This document shows, in pieces, positions 19,165 through 28,844 of a DNA stretch of 50,000 nucleotides (position 1 is its first letter; each line of letters opens with the position of its first letter). The position numbers and the translations under genes were made by a program. The stretch is from Prorocentrum cordatum (taxonomy: Eukaryota; Sar; Dinophyceae; Prorocentrales; Prorocentraceae): positions 39,526 through 89,525 of the forward strand of contig CAUYUJ010016489.1 in NCBI GenBank assembly GCA_963575745.1, read 5' to 3'. The notes beneath the pieces are model-generated. The model made no database searches. It saw only the letters and a list, made by a program, of their open reading frames with translations, and was not told the origin of the DNA.

Positions 19165-19450
19165 GCTCGATCCCCGTGCCTGAAGTTCTCGGGCACCGTG
19201 CCCGAAGTTTTCGGGTACCGTGCCCGAAGTTTTTGGGGACCGTGCCCGATCTCACCGGGCCCGAAGTTTTTGGGGACCGTGCCCGATCCACCGTGCCCGA
19301 AGTCTTTGGGAACCGTGCCCGATCTCTGCGCCTGATCCCCGTGCCCGACGTTAGCAGACCCCTGCTGTGGTAGTGGTGGTAGTGGTAGTAGTCGTAGTGG
19401 GAGTAGTGGTAACAGCGATAATGGGAGTAGTGGTGCAAGTGGTAGTTTGG
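19165..19450. repeat. GTGCCCGAAGTTTTTGGG tandem and GTAGTGG tract
   Basis: Six to eight units of about 21-30 bp with CCGTGCCCGAAGTTTTTGGG, then a GTAGTGGTGG-type tract at about 19365-19450. The CCGTGCCC unit also appears near 28150-28250. Confidence 0.75.
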
Positions 19451-19539
19451 GGGTAGTGATGAAAGTGGTGGGGAATAGGAAAGGGGTGATTTGCTTCCTA
19501 GGGCTTGCATCCTTAACGCGATGGGGAGGGGAAGGGGCA

Positions 19540-19595
19540 CTTGCATCCTTGCATCCTTGCATCCTTGCATCCTTGCATCCTTGCATCCTTGCACC
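19540..19595. repeat. TTGCATCC octamer tandem
   Basis: About seven exact copies of an 8-bp unit just upstream of the 19743 gene; transcription through it is unproven. Confidence 0.9.
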
Positions 19596-19664
19596 GCGCA
19601 TCAAGGGCGCACGCGCCCTTGCATCTGAGCGAACCTCTGAGCCCCCCTCGCCCCACTCACCTCA

Positions 19665-19682
19665 TCCGCAGCCGTTTTGGCT
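19665..19682 (+). other. Probable relict dinoflagellate spliced leader
   Basis: TCCGCAGCCGTTTTGGCT matches the first 18 bases of the 22-nt dinoflagellate spliced leader at 16 positions; the differing bases are C for T and G for A. It lies 60 bp before the ATG of the following gene. The next bases, TTTCAG, would also serve as a trans-splice acceptor. A genomic leader relic indicates that the gene once passed through a trans-spliced mRNA and was reinserted. Confidence 0.6.
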
Positions 19683-19742
19683 TTTCAGGCACTGGCCAGA
19701 TTTTAGCTTTCGACTTTCGAGTTGGAGCTGGTGTTCGTGGCC

Positions 19743-21128
19743 ATGGCATCGTGCATGCCGAGGCAAGTGGCGAACCCAACAGTGTCCATCGACGCGTATG
19801 TGCAGGCCATCAGAGGCCACATGGGCACTACATACTTCTCGAAGTTTTTCGTTCCTGAGAGGTTGGCCTCTAGGCCTTCCCACGTCGCGCCCATCCTGGA
19901 CGCCTTCGTGACTGCAGGCCTCGACAACATGACATTCCTGTCCAAGCGTTTCGAGGAGGCGCTGGAGGAGATTATGAAGGCTGACGACCACCCGGTCGGT
20001 ATGTGCAGGAATACGTTCATTGGTCACCTTGTGAATCATTTCCAGTTAGTCATGACGTTCATTCGCACGATGAAGTATGAGGACACCTGTGCCAAAATGA
20101 TGAGGAAGTGCAGGAGAACTGGCAGTTTTCGGAACAAGCTGAGCGGGGCCGACTCGATCGTCGTCCAAGGCATCCTCCGCAAGATTAAGGTCAGCTCGGC
20201 CGATGCAGCGAGCGGCAGCGAGCCTGCGCACTCGCCTCCGCCAGAGTCTGCTCGGGCCGCGTCGCCTCCTCCTAAGGCGTCTCGGGCGCCGTCTCCACCG
20301 ACGTTTCCCTCGGCCACCGCGTTCGGAGGTGCGCCCCCTCTCGCGCCTTCGCCCTCCTCGGGGTTCAAGAAGAACTTTGGCAAGCAGACGCAGTGCAGGC
20401 CGTTGCGGGCGACCTTCTTGGAGAGCTCAGATGGAGAGTCCGAGATGGGCATCGAGGCAGCCGACACCACGGAGCACGCCATCGCGTCCTTGACAGACCT
20501 GCTGGCAGGCGCTGCCGCAAAGGCCTCGTCAACGTGCGAGCCTGAGGCGTCAGCTATCCCCCTCGAGACCGCTGAGTCCCTCGAGGATGACGACTACGAC
20601 GACAACGGCTTGCTCAAGGCCAGCGTGGGCGCGACCAAGGTCCGCGCGCTTATCCCGAACCCCGAGAAGAGGAAGAACCAGGTGTTGGGGACATGCCGCC
20701 GCAAGCGCATGAGGCGCCCAGCTGCCGCGTCGGGTGTGGGGCCTGCCGCGCAGGAGCAGGTGGAGGAATCCGAAGAGCCACCGCAGCCCGAGCCTGTGCT
20801 GAGGAGGCCTGCCGCGATGACGCCTCCATCGAAGTCACCGAGACCTGACGTGGGCAAGAGCGCGGCCAAGGCCGAAGTGGACACGTTCAACGTGCCCTTG
20901 GAGAGGTCGGCTCTGGTCGGACCGACTGCGGAGGAGAAGCCGAGGTACGAGTTGTGTGCGTTCATCACGCACGGCGGCCGCCAGAAGCGGGTGCACGTCT
21001 GGTCTTCGACCGAGACGGCGTACGGCCCGAACCTCGGCGACCACATGCGTCAGATTGCAAAGGAGATCGACTCCAATAACATTCCCAAGAAGCAGTGCCT
21101 GGAGATTCGTGATCGACTCAAGGCGTAG
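19743..21128 (+). CDS. Uncharacterised protein, 461 residues, intronless
   Basis: A continuous frame from an ATG in good context (GCCATGG) to TAG. I do not recognise the family. Residues 1-155 are globular in composition, with Leu/Phe/Met-rich helix-like stretches. Residues about 159-210 are Pro/Ser/Ala-rich and probably disordered. An acidic cluster (DDDYDDNG) lies near residue 282, followed by a basic stretch CRRKRMRRPAA near 318 that could be a nuclear localisation signal. The last 60 residues are compact again, beginning YELCAFITHGG, with Arg/Lys/Trp. Third positions are strongly G/C-biased, unlike the surrounding repeats, and the opposite-strand frames lack this pattern. The upstream leader relic, absence of introns and same-strand neighbour fit retroposed or tandem dinoflagellate genes. 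An upstream TTG-started extension is possible but the ATG is better. Function unknown; a chromatin or DNA-associated role is only a guess from its charge pattern. Confidence 0.7.
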   Translation: MASCMPRQVANPTVSIDAYVQAIRGHMGTTYFSKFFVPERLASRPSHVAPILDAFVTAGLDNMTFLSKRFEEALEEIMKADDHPVGMCRNTFIGHLVNHFQLVMTFIRTMKYEDTCAKMMRKCRRTGSFRNKLSGADSIVVQGILRKIKVSSADAASGSEPAHSPPPESARAASPPPKASRAPSPPTFPSATAFGGAPPLAPSPSSGFKKNFGKQTQCRPLRATFLESSDGESEMGIEAADTTEHAIASLTDLLAGAAAKASSTCEPEASAIPLETAESLEDDDYDDNGLLKASVGATKVRALIPNPEKRKNQVLGTCRRKRMRRPAAASGVGPAAQEQVEESEEPPQPEPVLRRPAAMTPPSKSPRPDVGKSAAKAEVDTFNVPLERSALVGPTAEEKPRYELCAFITHGGRQKRVHVWSSTETAYGPNLGDHMRQIAKEIDSNNIPKKQCLEIRDRLKA

Positions 21129-21955
21129 GTGGCGAGCTGTATGGCGTTTGTTTCGGCTGCACAGCTAGCATTTTAGTTTCGGGAGGGATGGGGGCTGGAG
21201 GAGGCGAGTGAGGGAGGCGGGAGGAGGAGTAGACATTTCAGCTCTGCCGCAGGGTCGGGGCAGAGTTCGGGTTCTCTGCGAGGCCGGCCTGTGCGCGTGA
21301 TGAAATATGTTGGCAGGCAAGGTCGCTCGGCGCTGAGGTGCGCTGCTGGCCATGCTTATTCCGCAGTTAAGCAGTTGATGCAGCAGTTCCGCAGTCCACC
21401 ATCACATGCCGTCAGAATGACCTTGTTAACCTCACTTCGTTCCTCAACTTTCTCAGGCCCCATGGCATCCAAATGACGATTGTAAGAACTTATGAGAAGG
21501 GTGCATGGGGCTGGAGGGTGTATAGCAGCATCGCTGATGCATCCTGGGTTCTCTCTGGTCCTTATCCTTCTCCTCCTCGTCATCCCCCCTCTCCTAAACG
21601 TAATCTCTAGGCTCGGCCTCTCCACGGGTTCCCCCCCTTGTCCTTGCTGCCCCCTAGCCCTGCCTGTGCCCTTGTGGGCGGCGGAGTGGGGGGGCCTAGT
21701 GGAGGGCCTCACCCATCCCTTAGGTGGGTGGCCATGCCCATCGAGCGTGCTCGTCTGGTCGTGCTCGTCGAAGGCTGTCCGAGGTATCGCACTTGCTTGA
21801 GGTAGCTTCTAGACTGATCACTTCTGGATCACGAGCCGCGTCCAGCTGTGTTTCGGGTCTCTGGGGTCGCCTGGCCTGCTCCTGGGCTAGAATTCCGATG
21901 AGGAAGGTTGGATTGGCCAACTCCTGGTTCAATCGGGCTCTATTTCCAGCGTAGC
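21129..21955. other. Intergenic; no gene recognised
   Basis: This is downstream of the 461-residue gene and probably includes its 3' untranslated region. Short open frames only; no tandem structure until 21960. Confidence 0.5.
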
Positions 21956-22325
21956 AAACCATGGCACGAGACAACAAACAAACGAACCATGACACGAGAC
22001 AACAAACCATGACACGAAACGACAAACAAACCATAACACGAGACAAGAAACAAACCAGGACACGAGACAACAAACGAACAATGACTCGAGACAACAAACA
22101 AGTCATGACACAATACAACAAGCAAGCGCACCATAACACGAGACCACAAAGAAAGGCACGAGCTCGGGACAACGCAGACACGAGACAAACAACACACAAC
22201 CATGACACACACAAACCACAACATGACACCGCGGAGCCATCCTATCCCCCCACCACATCGGGGACAAACCTTCACAACCGCAGTGCGTGTACACAAACAT
22301 GACAACAACAAACAGCCATGGCACG
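21956..22325. repeat. Imperfect ~24-bp tandem, ACACGAGACAACAAAC
   Basis: About 12 diverged units built on CATGACACGAGACAACAAAC. The array runs up to the leader-like site before the 22407 gene, so it may be in that gene's upstream region. Confidence 0.8.
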
Positions 22326-22330
22326 AGACA

Positions 22331-22345
22331 ACATTTCGGCTCGAG
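22331..22345 (+). other. Weak spliced-leader-like match
   Basis: ACATTTCGGCTCGAG matches the 3' part of the dinoflagellate leader (CCATTTTGGCTCAAG) at 12 of 15 bases. It is 61 bp upstream of the ATG at 22407, the same distance as in the previous gene. On its own it is weak evidence. Confidence 0.3.
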
Positions 22346-22406
22346 CTCGAGTGAGTGCGAAAGCTGATTGTACGACAGTCAGACAGCTGCGAACCCGACT
22401 GTTACC

Positions 22407-23494
22407 ATGCCAGCCAAGAAGCGCCCTGCTGCTCACGCAGAGGAGCAGGTCGGGAAGAAGCCAGCTAGCGCGCAGCCTGAGGACTGGACTGGACGCTGGC
22501 GAAGGTGGACACGGGCGATCTCGTCGAAGACGAGGATGCGCCAGATGGGGTCTATGATGACAGGACTGCCAGCAAGGCGCAGCGACACGTCTTCGAGCAC
22601 AACGAGTCGGGGATCGATCCAGACGCCTGGAAGCGCTACTGGGACCTCCGTTCCAAGGACTGCACGGAGGCGGGCAAGACGAAGGCGGCCAACGCGATCA
22701 TCAACGCGTACGTGCCGAGGAGCGTCTCGTACAAGGGCCAGATCGAGAAGAAGGTTAACACCCTGGAGCAGATCACCGCCAGGTCCACCGTCAAGACGGA
22801 CAAGGACAAGCAAGTCGGCCTCAAGAAGAACACGTTCATCGCATCCGTCTTCCACGGGAACCAGACCTTGTTCGACCAAGCCAAAGCTGAAGGCGAGGCG
22901 TGGGAGGAGAACGGCTTCTGGTACCACGACAAGAAAGACCGGAGCAATTCGCAAATCATTGCCAAGGGTAAGATTGCCACCCAGCGGGGCGTGATCGTGC
23001 ACGACGAGGCGCTGATGGCCATCATGGCTGAGATGCACGAGGAGGCAGACACTGCGACGAGGTGGAAGGCGCTCGGTGATAAGATCGAGAGCGGTTCGGC
23101 GCCCAGTCGCTTCCAGAGCGAGGGGAAGAAGGCGACTGAGGCCGACATGAAGCTGCTGCAGGAGTGCTTCGACTCGGTGACGAGGCTCACCCTGGGCATC
23201 CGCAAGGTCGGCACGAGCTTGGTGCAGAACGCGGGCAACGAGGCCGTGTGCGATGTGGCTCGTCAGGGGATCGAGAAGCTGAAGTCGCTGGTGAAGCCGA
23301 CGCAGGCCGCGGAGATCCTCCTGACGCGCCCTGCGGAGAATGTCATGGCGAAGGAAGTCGCGACGGCCATCGAGGAGACCGCCACGCCGTACAGGGAGTG
23401 CCTCGACTACTACAAGGAGTTGGAGCGCATGTACGAGAGCCACGTGGGCAAGATCTCGAAGAACGACAAGGCGATCACCGCCAAGAAGAAATGA
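22407..23494 (+). CDS. Uncharacterised protein, ~360 residues, with one frame break
   Basis: The ATG at 22407 (TACCATGCC) opens a frame beginning MPAKKRPAAHAEEQVGKK, a Lys/Arg/Pro/Ala N-terminus that I recall from many dinoflagellate predicted proteins. That frame holds to about 22490. The rest of the protein, 22496-23494, is in another frame (22478-22480 is TGA in that frame, and it has no ATG before the middle), so one base is missing or extra, or a small intron lies here, around 22481-22505. The main body contains YDDRTASKAQRHVFEHN, a charged middle with FHGNQTLFDQAKAEGEAWEE, and a helical Lys/Glu-rich C-terminus ending in KKK. Strong G/C bias at third positions supports coding. Not recognised beyond a likely dinoflagellate-restricted family. 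Stop TGA at 23492. Same strand as the upstream gene, about 1.28 kb away. Confidence 0.62.
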
Positions 23495-23599
23495 TCAGAT
23501 CATGAAGCTGTGCCCGTTTTTTTTGTGCCTTCAACGGATCCAGATTTACCTGGTCCGCCAGACTCCGAGGCCAACTGTGGCGAACCGCATCATACACTC

Positions 23600-23740
23600 A
23601 TAGTAAATTTATTGTACAGTCATAGCAAATTTATGGTAAATTCATGGTAAATCCTAAGATTTACTATGAATTATAGATTTACTATAAATTCACTATAAAT
23701 TTACTATAAATCTACGATAGATGTACAATCGATTAAACAT
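23600..23740. repeat. AT-rich TTTACTATAAAT-type tandem
   Basis: Roughly 140 bp of imperfect 11-13-bp units (TTTACTATAAATTC, ATGGTAAATTC). The reverse-complement flavour of the same units appears at 27950-28140, on the other side of the 25-kb pseudogene. Confidence 0.8.
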
Positions 23741-24589
23741 GTTGGCATGACGCAGGGGGTCTGATTCAGCATTTCAGGCCTCGGGAATCACCAGTCGTGA
23801 AAGGCCGAGCGGGCTAATCAGCAAGTTTTCACTGCCGCGCGCGAGCTCCTCGCGCTTTCACCCTAGGGCCAGGAGGAGGGGGGGGAGGAAGAGGACGAGG
23901 CGGAGGAGGAGGAGCAAGAGCAACACGGGGAGGAATGGTGGTCGAATTGCTGGCGTTCGTGGGCGCTTTGGAGTTCCGGCCGTTCAAAGTGCCCAGAGTG
24001 CCGCCGTCGGAGTCGCTAGCATCAGAGGGCTCTCCTGCCCATTGCCGTTCTGCGGTGGACTCGGCGGCGTTGGCGCGAAGCTCCGAAAGGGGAAAGGTCG
24101 CAGGTCCGAGATGGCCTCATCGAGAAAAAAAAAACAACTACTGATGACAAGGTGGCCTGCTTCTTCGCATCCCCGAACTCCTCCGCACCCCCCCCCTTGG
24201 GCCCCCCATTGGGGTCTCGGCGGGCCCCCTCAGCGTGGAACACACACGCGCACGCGCAAGCACGCACGCGCACGCGCACGCACACGCACACACACGCACA
24301 CACACACACACGCACACACACACACACACACACACGCGCGCGCACGACACACACGCACACACACAAGTGGAACAGTTTGCTGCGTGCCGCGGTTGCTCCC
24401 TTGGTGCTCCTGCAGGATCGCTGCGAGCCCCCGCTGGGTTTGTTAGCGGCGCGTGCGTGCGCGTGTGTGCGGGGGGGGCCCTGTAGGTTCGCAGCAGAAG
24501 CCCGCTTGCAGAAGCCCAAGGTTCGTTGCCTCTTGGTAGGTTAGGGCATGCGGAGAGTGCTGTAAGTGTTGGGTGGGCATGGTGTGAGG
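23741..24589. repeat. GAGGAGG tract and 120-bp CA/CG microsatellite
   Basis: A GGAGGAGG purine tract lies at about 23870-23930 and a long CACACG/CACACA microsatellite at 24238-24364. No coding sequence is recognised. Confidence 0.75.
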
Positions 24590-24832
24590 CGTCGCTCTAT
24601 AACTTCCCCGTGGGCTGTGATATCGCTATATAACTTTCCCGTGGATTACGTCATGCCTATTTTACTTTCTCGTAGGTTACGACATCGTTATATAACTTTC
24701 CCGTGGGTTACGACATCTCTATATAACTTCCCCTTTGGGTTACGACATCGCTATGTAACTTGCCCGTGGGTTACGGCATCGCTATATAACTGTCCCGTGG
24801 GTTACGACATCGCTATATAACTGTCTCCTGGG
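24590..24832. repeat. ~36-bp tandem with TATATAACTTTCCCGTGGG
   Basis: Seven to eight units of 35-37 bp, each with GCTATATAACT, a C-run, GTGGGTTACGACATC. The period and motif order are regular throughout, with single-base variants and one decayed unit at 24650-24670. Confidence 0.9.
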
Positions 24833-25399
24833 TCTCCTGGGGTGCTGGGGTTTGGTGGGACAGTTTGCGATGGTGAGGAGTCCGACCTTTCTCTCCCTCC
24901 CGCCTCCCTTGAGGACCTCGCCCCGCTCTTCCCCTCCGCCCTCCCCTCCCCAGATTTCTGGGGATGTCTCGCAAAATTCGCGACCGAGATTAATTAATCT
25001 CGGTCATAAATCGCTCGGGACTTTCGCGCGCCCCCAAGGGAACCCCGAGGGCGCCCAAGACGAGGGAAAGCGAGGACAGGCGCGAATATGATGGGTTTCG
25101 CTTGGCCAAGACTTGTGCAAATAAGGGGGTCGAAAAGCCATTGCTGAGGGGTCTAGCATGGACGAAAATTGCACCGTGGCCTTGGCGGGAAGTATAGTTG
25201 GACCACTTTCTAAGAGCGCCCCACGACGGCCCAAGGGGCCCGCAAGAGGCACCCAAGACGGCCCACGAGGGCCCCACGACCGCCCAAGAGGCCCCCCCAA
25301 GACGGCCCATGAGGGCCCCAAGACGGACCCAAGGCAGGCTCAATAGGGGGACCAGGGGCCTCAATGGGCCAACTCGCGTTCGCATTCGTTCGCGTTGGA
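24833..25399. other. No gene; family S-like GGCCCCAAGACGG units at 25215-25350
   Basis: The first 250 bp is unique. It includes TTAATTAATCTCGGTCAT at about 24990. The second part is a degenerate CCCAAGAGGCCC tandem related to 5590-5820 and 42470-42730. Confidence 0.5.
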
Positions 25400-25416
25400 G
25401 CCGTAGCAATTTTGGC
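25400..25416 (+). other. Relict dinoflagellate spliced leader
   Basis: GCCGTAGCAATTTTGGC matches the first 17 positions of the leader (DCCGTAGCCATTTTGGC) at 16, with a single A for C; over all 22 positions 18 match. It lies 44 bp upstream of the first in-frame ATG of the broken gene at 25461. The leader is a universal mRNA 5' end in dinoflagellates, so a genomic copy at this place indicates that the locus derives from an mRNA. Confidence 0.72.
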
Positions 25417-25460
25417 GCCCGCCCCCTAAGAGAGCACGACATTATGACAGATTGGGTTCG

Positions 25461-27555
25461 ATGGCTGCGCATTCTCTTCGAGTCGCCACAGGCGGGCGCG
25501 TTCAGATGCTCCGTTATCATGCAACGCTGGACGGACAAGCACGAGGTTCTGATCGCACATCTGAGTTTTTGATTGATTCACAATCTGCACATTACCTCGT
25601 GGAACAGTGGTCGCTGGGCTTGCTTTCAGCCAGGAAAATACAAGTAATTGCGAACCACCAGAGGAAAGACATGGAAGCAATGTTGACGAATATCGGTGCG
25701 CCTTTAACGCACGTGCCAGAATAGTTGGTTGCTTTGTCTGAGCTTGGATCTCGCGGGCTGCACGGCAACGCCAACCGTGACCTTCTGAGGTTCTTGGGTG
25801 CTCCAGACACACCCCCTGTCGATCTTCTCCCTATCCAGACCAAGGTGGTGAAACCGCGAGAAACTGAAGGGGAAGTTGACGTGACGCGCCAGCCGTTTAT
25901 GTTTCCACACATTCAGTTCCCACATCTTCACACATACAAGCCACATGTTTTTCGGCGGGGGTTTCTTGGGCCCGATGGGTCGCCCGACAAGCTGGAAGAT
26001 TTCTGGGCAAACGTAGAGAGGGTGAATGATCCCCGTTTGCATGGGCATCCAATGACAAAACGGCAAAATTGGAAACGCAATGCAATACCACTTCTCATAC
26101 ACGGAGACAAAGTGCCAGTTGTAGCAGTTGGTAAGTCCAACACCGTCGGGCTTCAGTGTCTGAGTTTCCAGTCGCTGTTTGCGACGGGCACCACGCTCGC
26201 GGTCAAGATGTTGATGTTCGTGTGTTTCTCGAGTTGCATGGCAGAGTCCACCATGGATGAAGCGTGGGCAGTAGTTTCTTGGTCACTTGCTGCGTGCTTC
26301 CTGGGTCAACGCCCACAAATTGACTCTGATGGACACGCGTGGCCCCCGAATTCGTCGGAAGCTGTGCTCGCCAACTCGCGCGCGCCGTTAGCTGACGGCT
26401 ACTTCTTGGTTCTCTGGGGGATCAAAAGACGCGGGGTGCACAACACCTCGGCGCGCCTAAGTTCCAGGCGGGGGTTGGGGAGGGGGGAAAGGAGGATCGA
26501 GGAGGAAAGGTATTGAGGAGGAGGATGAGGAGGAGGAGGAGGAGGATGGGGAGGAGGAGCTCTGTTCATGCCAACCCCCAGGGGATCTGGAGTGGTTCGC
26601 TCTCGGCCTCAAAATGCGACACCTTGGCGCCCACAGGCCAATTGACCTATGCGAAGCTGATGGTAGTGATCCAGACCCGTTGATGTGGCCGACGTGCTTC
26701 GAACGCCATGCAAAATGGAGAACAACCCTCGCCACGCGGGCGTCGTGGCGGGCACGGAACCCAGACGTGCACATTTTGTTTAGAACATCTGGTTTCTTGT
26801 CTGCATTAAATATCGAGCCAGATGAACTACATATCTTGCACATTGGAACGAGCATGTATTTATGTGGAACCGTATTGAAATTGCTAGTATACGAAATAAT
26901 GCCAGGCACCCCTGAGGTGAATCTACGATCTGTGTGGCGCGAAGTTTTGAAGTATTACAGGCGGGAGAAGCCCGTGGTGCAATATTCAGTTCTCAAGTTG
27001 TCGTCTTTCATAGACGCTGACAACTGGAAAGGGAAGTACCCGAGACTCAAAGGGAGAGGCGCCGAGATAAAAACTTTCGTGTACGCGCTAGTAGCAATAT
27101 GGCCTCAATTTAAAAAGACATGCGCAACCCACAAGAGGCACGATGATCTCATCACGCGCACTCTTGATTGCCAAGTGCGAATTCAAGAACTCCTGGACGA
27201 ATATAGTAAGGAATTGTTTATGACTGCTGCTGCCAGTGCTGCACTCCGTAAGGACATTGATCAGTTTCTTGACTTGTGGACCACCATCGGGTTGTTGGCT
27301 GATGCTCGAAAGCAATGTCTCATGCCCGCAGTGCCGAAACTTATATGGTTGTGGTTATTGGGACAACGGTCCCAGTTTCTTTCGCCAAGGAGGGGGTCTT
27401 GTTTCATCGACGAGGATTTCGTGAAGGCCATGAAATTCATAGCAGCGCGTTCTCTCAATGGACAGAAACAGCACATCGCTCCTCGACTCATCTTTTCAAA
27501 GTTCAGGTGGGTTCAGAGATTCCAGTCTTTGCCGTATTCGTTTTTGCGTCATTGA
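25461..27555 (+). pseudogene. Broken gene of a putative transposon-derived family
   Basis: Two blocks of one protein are recognisable. Block 1 (25461-26427) is open except for a TAG at 25722-25724 that splits it: before the stop HYLVEQWSLGLLSARKIQV, after it LVALSELGSRGLHGNANRDL and IPLLIHGDKVPVVAVGKS, then GYFLVLWGIK. Block 2 (26582-27555) is in another frame and starts DLEWFALGLKMRHLGAH, followed by AKWRTT, DELHILHIGTSMYLCGTVLK and MPGTPEVNLRSVW. The order strongly resembles, from memory, a very abundant uncharacterised protein family in dinoflagellate genomes that may derive from DNA transposons; I cannot verify this here. Between the blocks lies 151-154 nt of GGA-rich DNA that can be removed with a GA-AG or GC-AG boundary to rejoin the reading. 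The in-frame TAG makes a dead copy most likely. Start uncertain; the frame is open back to 25407. Confidence 0.6.
26428..26581 (+). other. Candidate non-canonical intron (GA-AG or GC-AG)
   Basis: Removing 26428-26581 (donor GACGCG, acceptor CCCCCAG followed by GG) or 26431-26581 (donor GCGGGG) restores the frame between the two blocks of the pseudogene. GC and GA donors and an AG-G acceptor have been described in dinoflagellate genes. The interior is a GAGGAGGATGAGG microsatellite, so an expanded simple repeat inserted into the coding region is the alternative. Confidence 0.45.
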
Positions 27556-27949
27556 TTTAATTTAGAGTGAGTTTCACTTTGCTGCAGCCGCTGTGGATGC
27601 GCACTGAGAGCGTGAACAGAAGAAGCACGGGGGGGGCCTCGGTGACGGGGTCTCCCTACGTTTTCCTTGGGGAACGCTACTGCGCAATCCCGCCAGACCC
27701 TAAACGTTTCTGTTGACCCCGAGGCTTTGCCGCGTGACGAGTACAGTGGGGCTGTCTGTAGGCGCTGCCACGTGGTGCGTGATATTATGTAGTCGCTGTT
27801 ATCGTTTCAACAGAGCTTGCCGCGCGACGATTAGAGTGGAAGGTTGTTTGGTCCGATGCATCGCCCCCGTTCCCTTCTTCCCCATGCCACTACCGCTACC
27901 GCCCACAGGCACACGCTATGAGCTACAATGCAACGCAGGCGCCGTAGAT
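27556..27949. other. No gene recognised
   Basis: CCGCGTGACGAGTACAGTGG near 27729 and CCGCGCGACGATTAGAGTGG near 27819 form a short decayed direct repeat. No coding content. Confidence 0.45.
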
Positions 27950-28140
27950 CAATTGAACACTTACCGAACATGTACCATCAATATATTGTACATTAACCAT
28001 ATATGTACGATACGTCCACCATAAACTTACCATAAACTTTACCATACATATCATACATCTACCATACATTTACCATACATTCACCATACATTTACCACAC
28101 ATTTACCATACATTTACCATACATCTACCATACACAAACC
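27950..28140. repeat. AT-rich TTTACCATACA tandem
   Basis: Ten to twelve units of 10-12 bp (TTTACCATACA, CTACCATACA), degenerate at the left with TGTACATTAACCATATATGT. Its reverse complement resembles the tract at 23600-23740. Confidence 0.85.
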
Positions 28141-28149
28141 ATGCGTTCA

Positions 28150-28375
28150 GCATGTCACGTGCCCAAGATTTTGGGGAACCGTGCCCAAAGTTTTTGGGTT
28201 TCGTGCTCGATCTTTCTTGCTCTAAGTTAAAATTTAGGGCATGTGCCCGAGAATCTTGGGTTTTCCCCGAGGACCTGTTTCTTGGGCACCCGGATGCATA
28301 GGGCAGGATGGTCCTCGATGGTTCTCGACGAGAAATAAAATGCACACGTATAAAATGCACACGTCCGAGCGATGC
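28150..28375. repeat. CCGTGCCC units and a family C right end
   Basis: Two or three CCGTGCCCAAAGTTTTTGGG units (compare 19165-19345). At 28310-28375, GATGGTCCTCGATGG through GAAATAAAATGCACACG to CGAGCGATGCCAA matches the right half of family C, with the AAATGCACACGT part duplicated. Confidence 0.6.
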
Positions 28376-28844
28376 CAAGGGATCGAGGGGCGACTGGGGA
28401 TCGATGCCTCCCACCCCGTGCCGCTGCCCCCCTCGCTTTCGGGCCGTGCCTCGGGTCTCCGGCGCCGCTCGGGGCGATCCGGGCACCCCCGCGGCCCCCT
28501 CGACGAGGCGCAGCCGCTGGAACGCACCCCCCCGGCTGGAGAGCAGCCAAGGACCCCGACGGGCGGAGGAGGAGGAGGAGGAGGAGGAGGAGGAGGAGGA
28601 GCAGGAGGAGGGGGTAGGACCCCGACGAGAGCGCCCGAGCACCTCGAAACTCCAACCTCCGTCGTTCTCGCCCGACGGCGTCGGCCGTCCGCGGGCGGCG
28701 GCGGCGGCGCCTCGCGAGGGCCGCGCCCTGCGGCGGCATCGCCACCGCTCGCGGAACGCACGGGGCGGCGCGGCGGCGGGGGGGGGCGGCGCGCGCGGCC
28801 GGGGCACAGCGGCGCTCGAAGGAGGCCGTGCAGAGGACGGCGGC
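28376..28844. other. GC-rich, GGA microsatellite, no gene
   Basis: A GGA run occupies 28565-28612. Long overlapping frames on both strands are low-complexity. Confidence 0.55.

Noticed and set aside
22433-23443. 336-codon minus-strand frame opposite the 22407 gene
   Set aside because: Shadow of the coding strand; Leu/Arg/His-rich as expected when a G/C-biased gene is read backwards.
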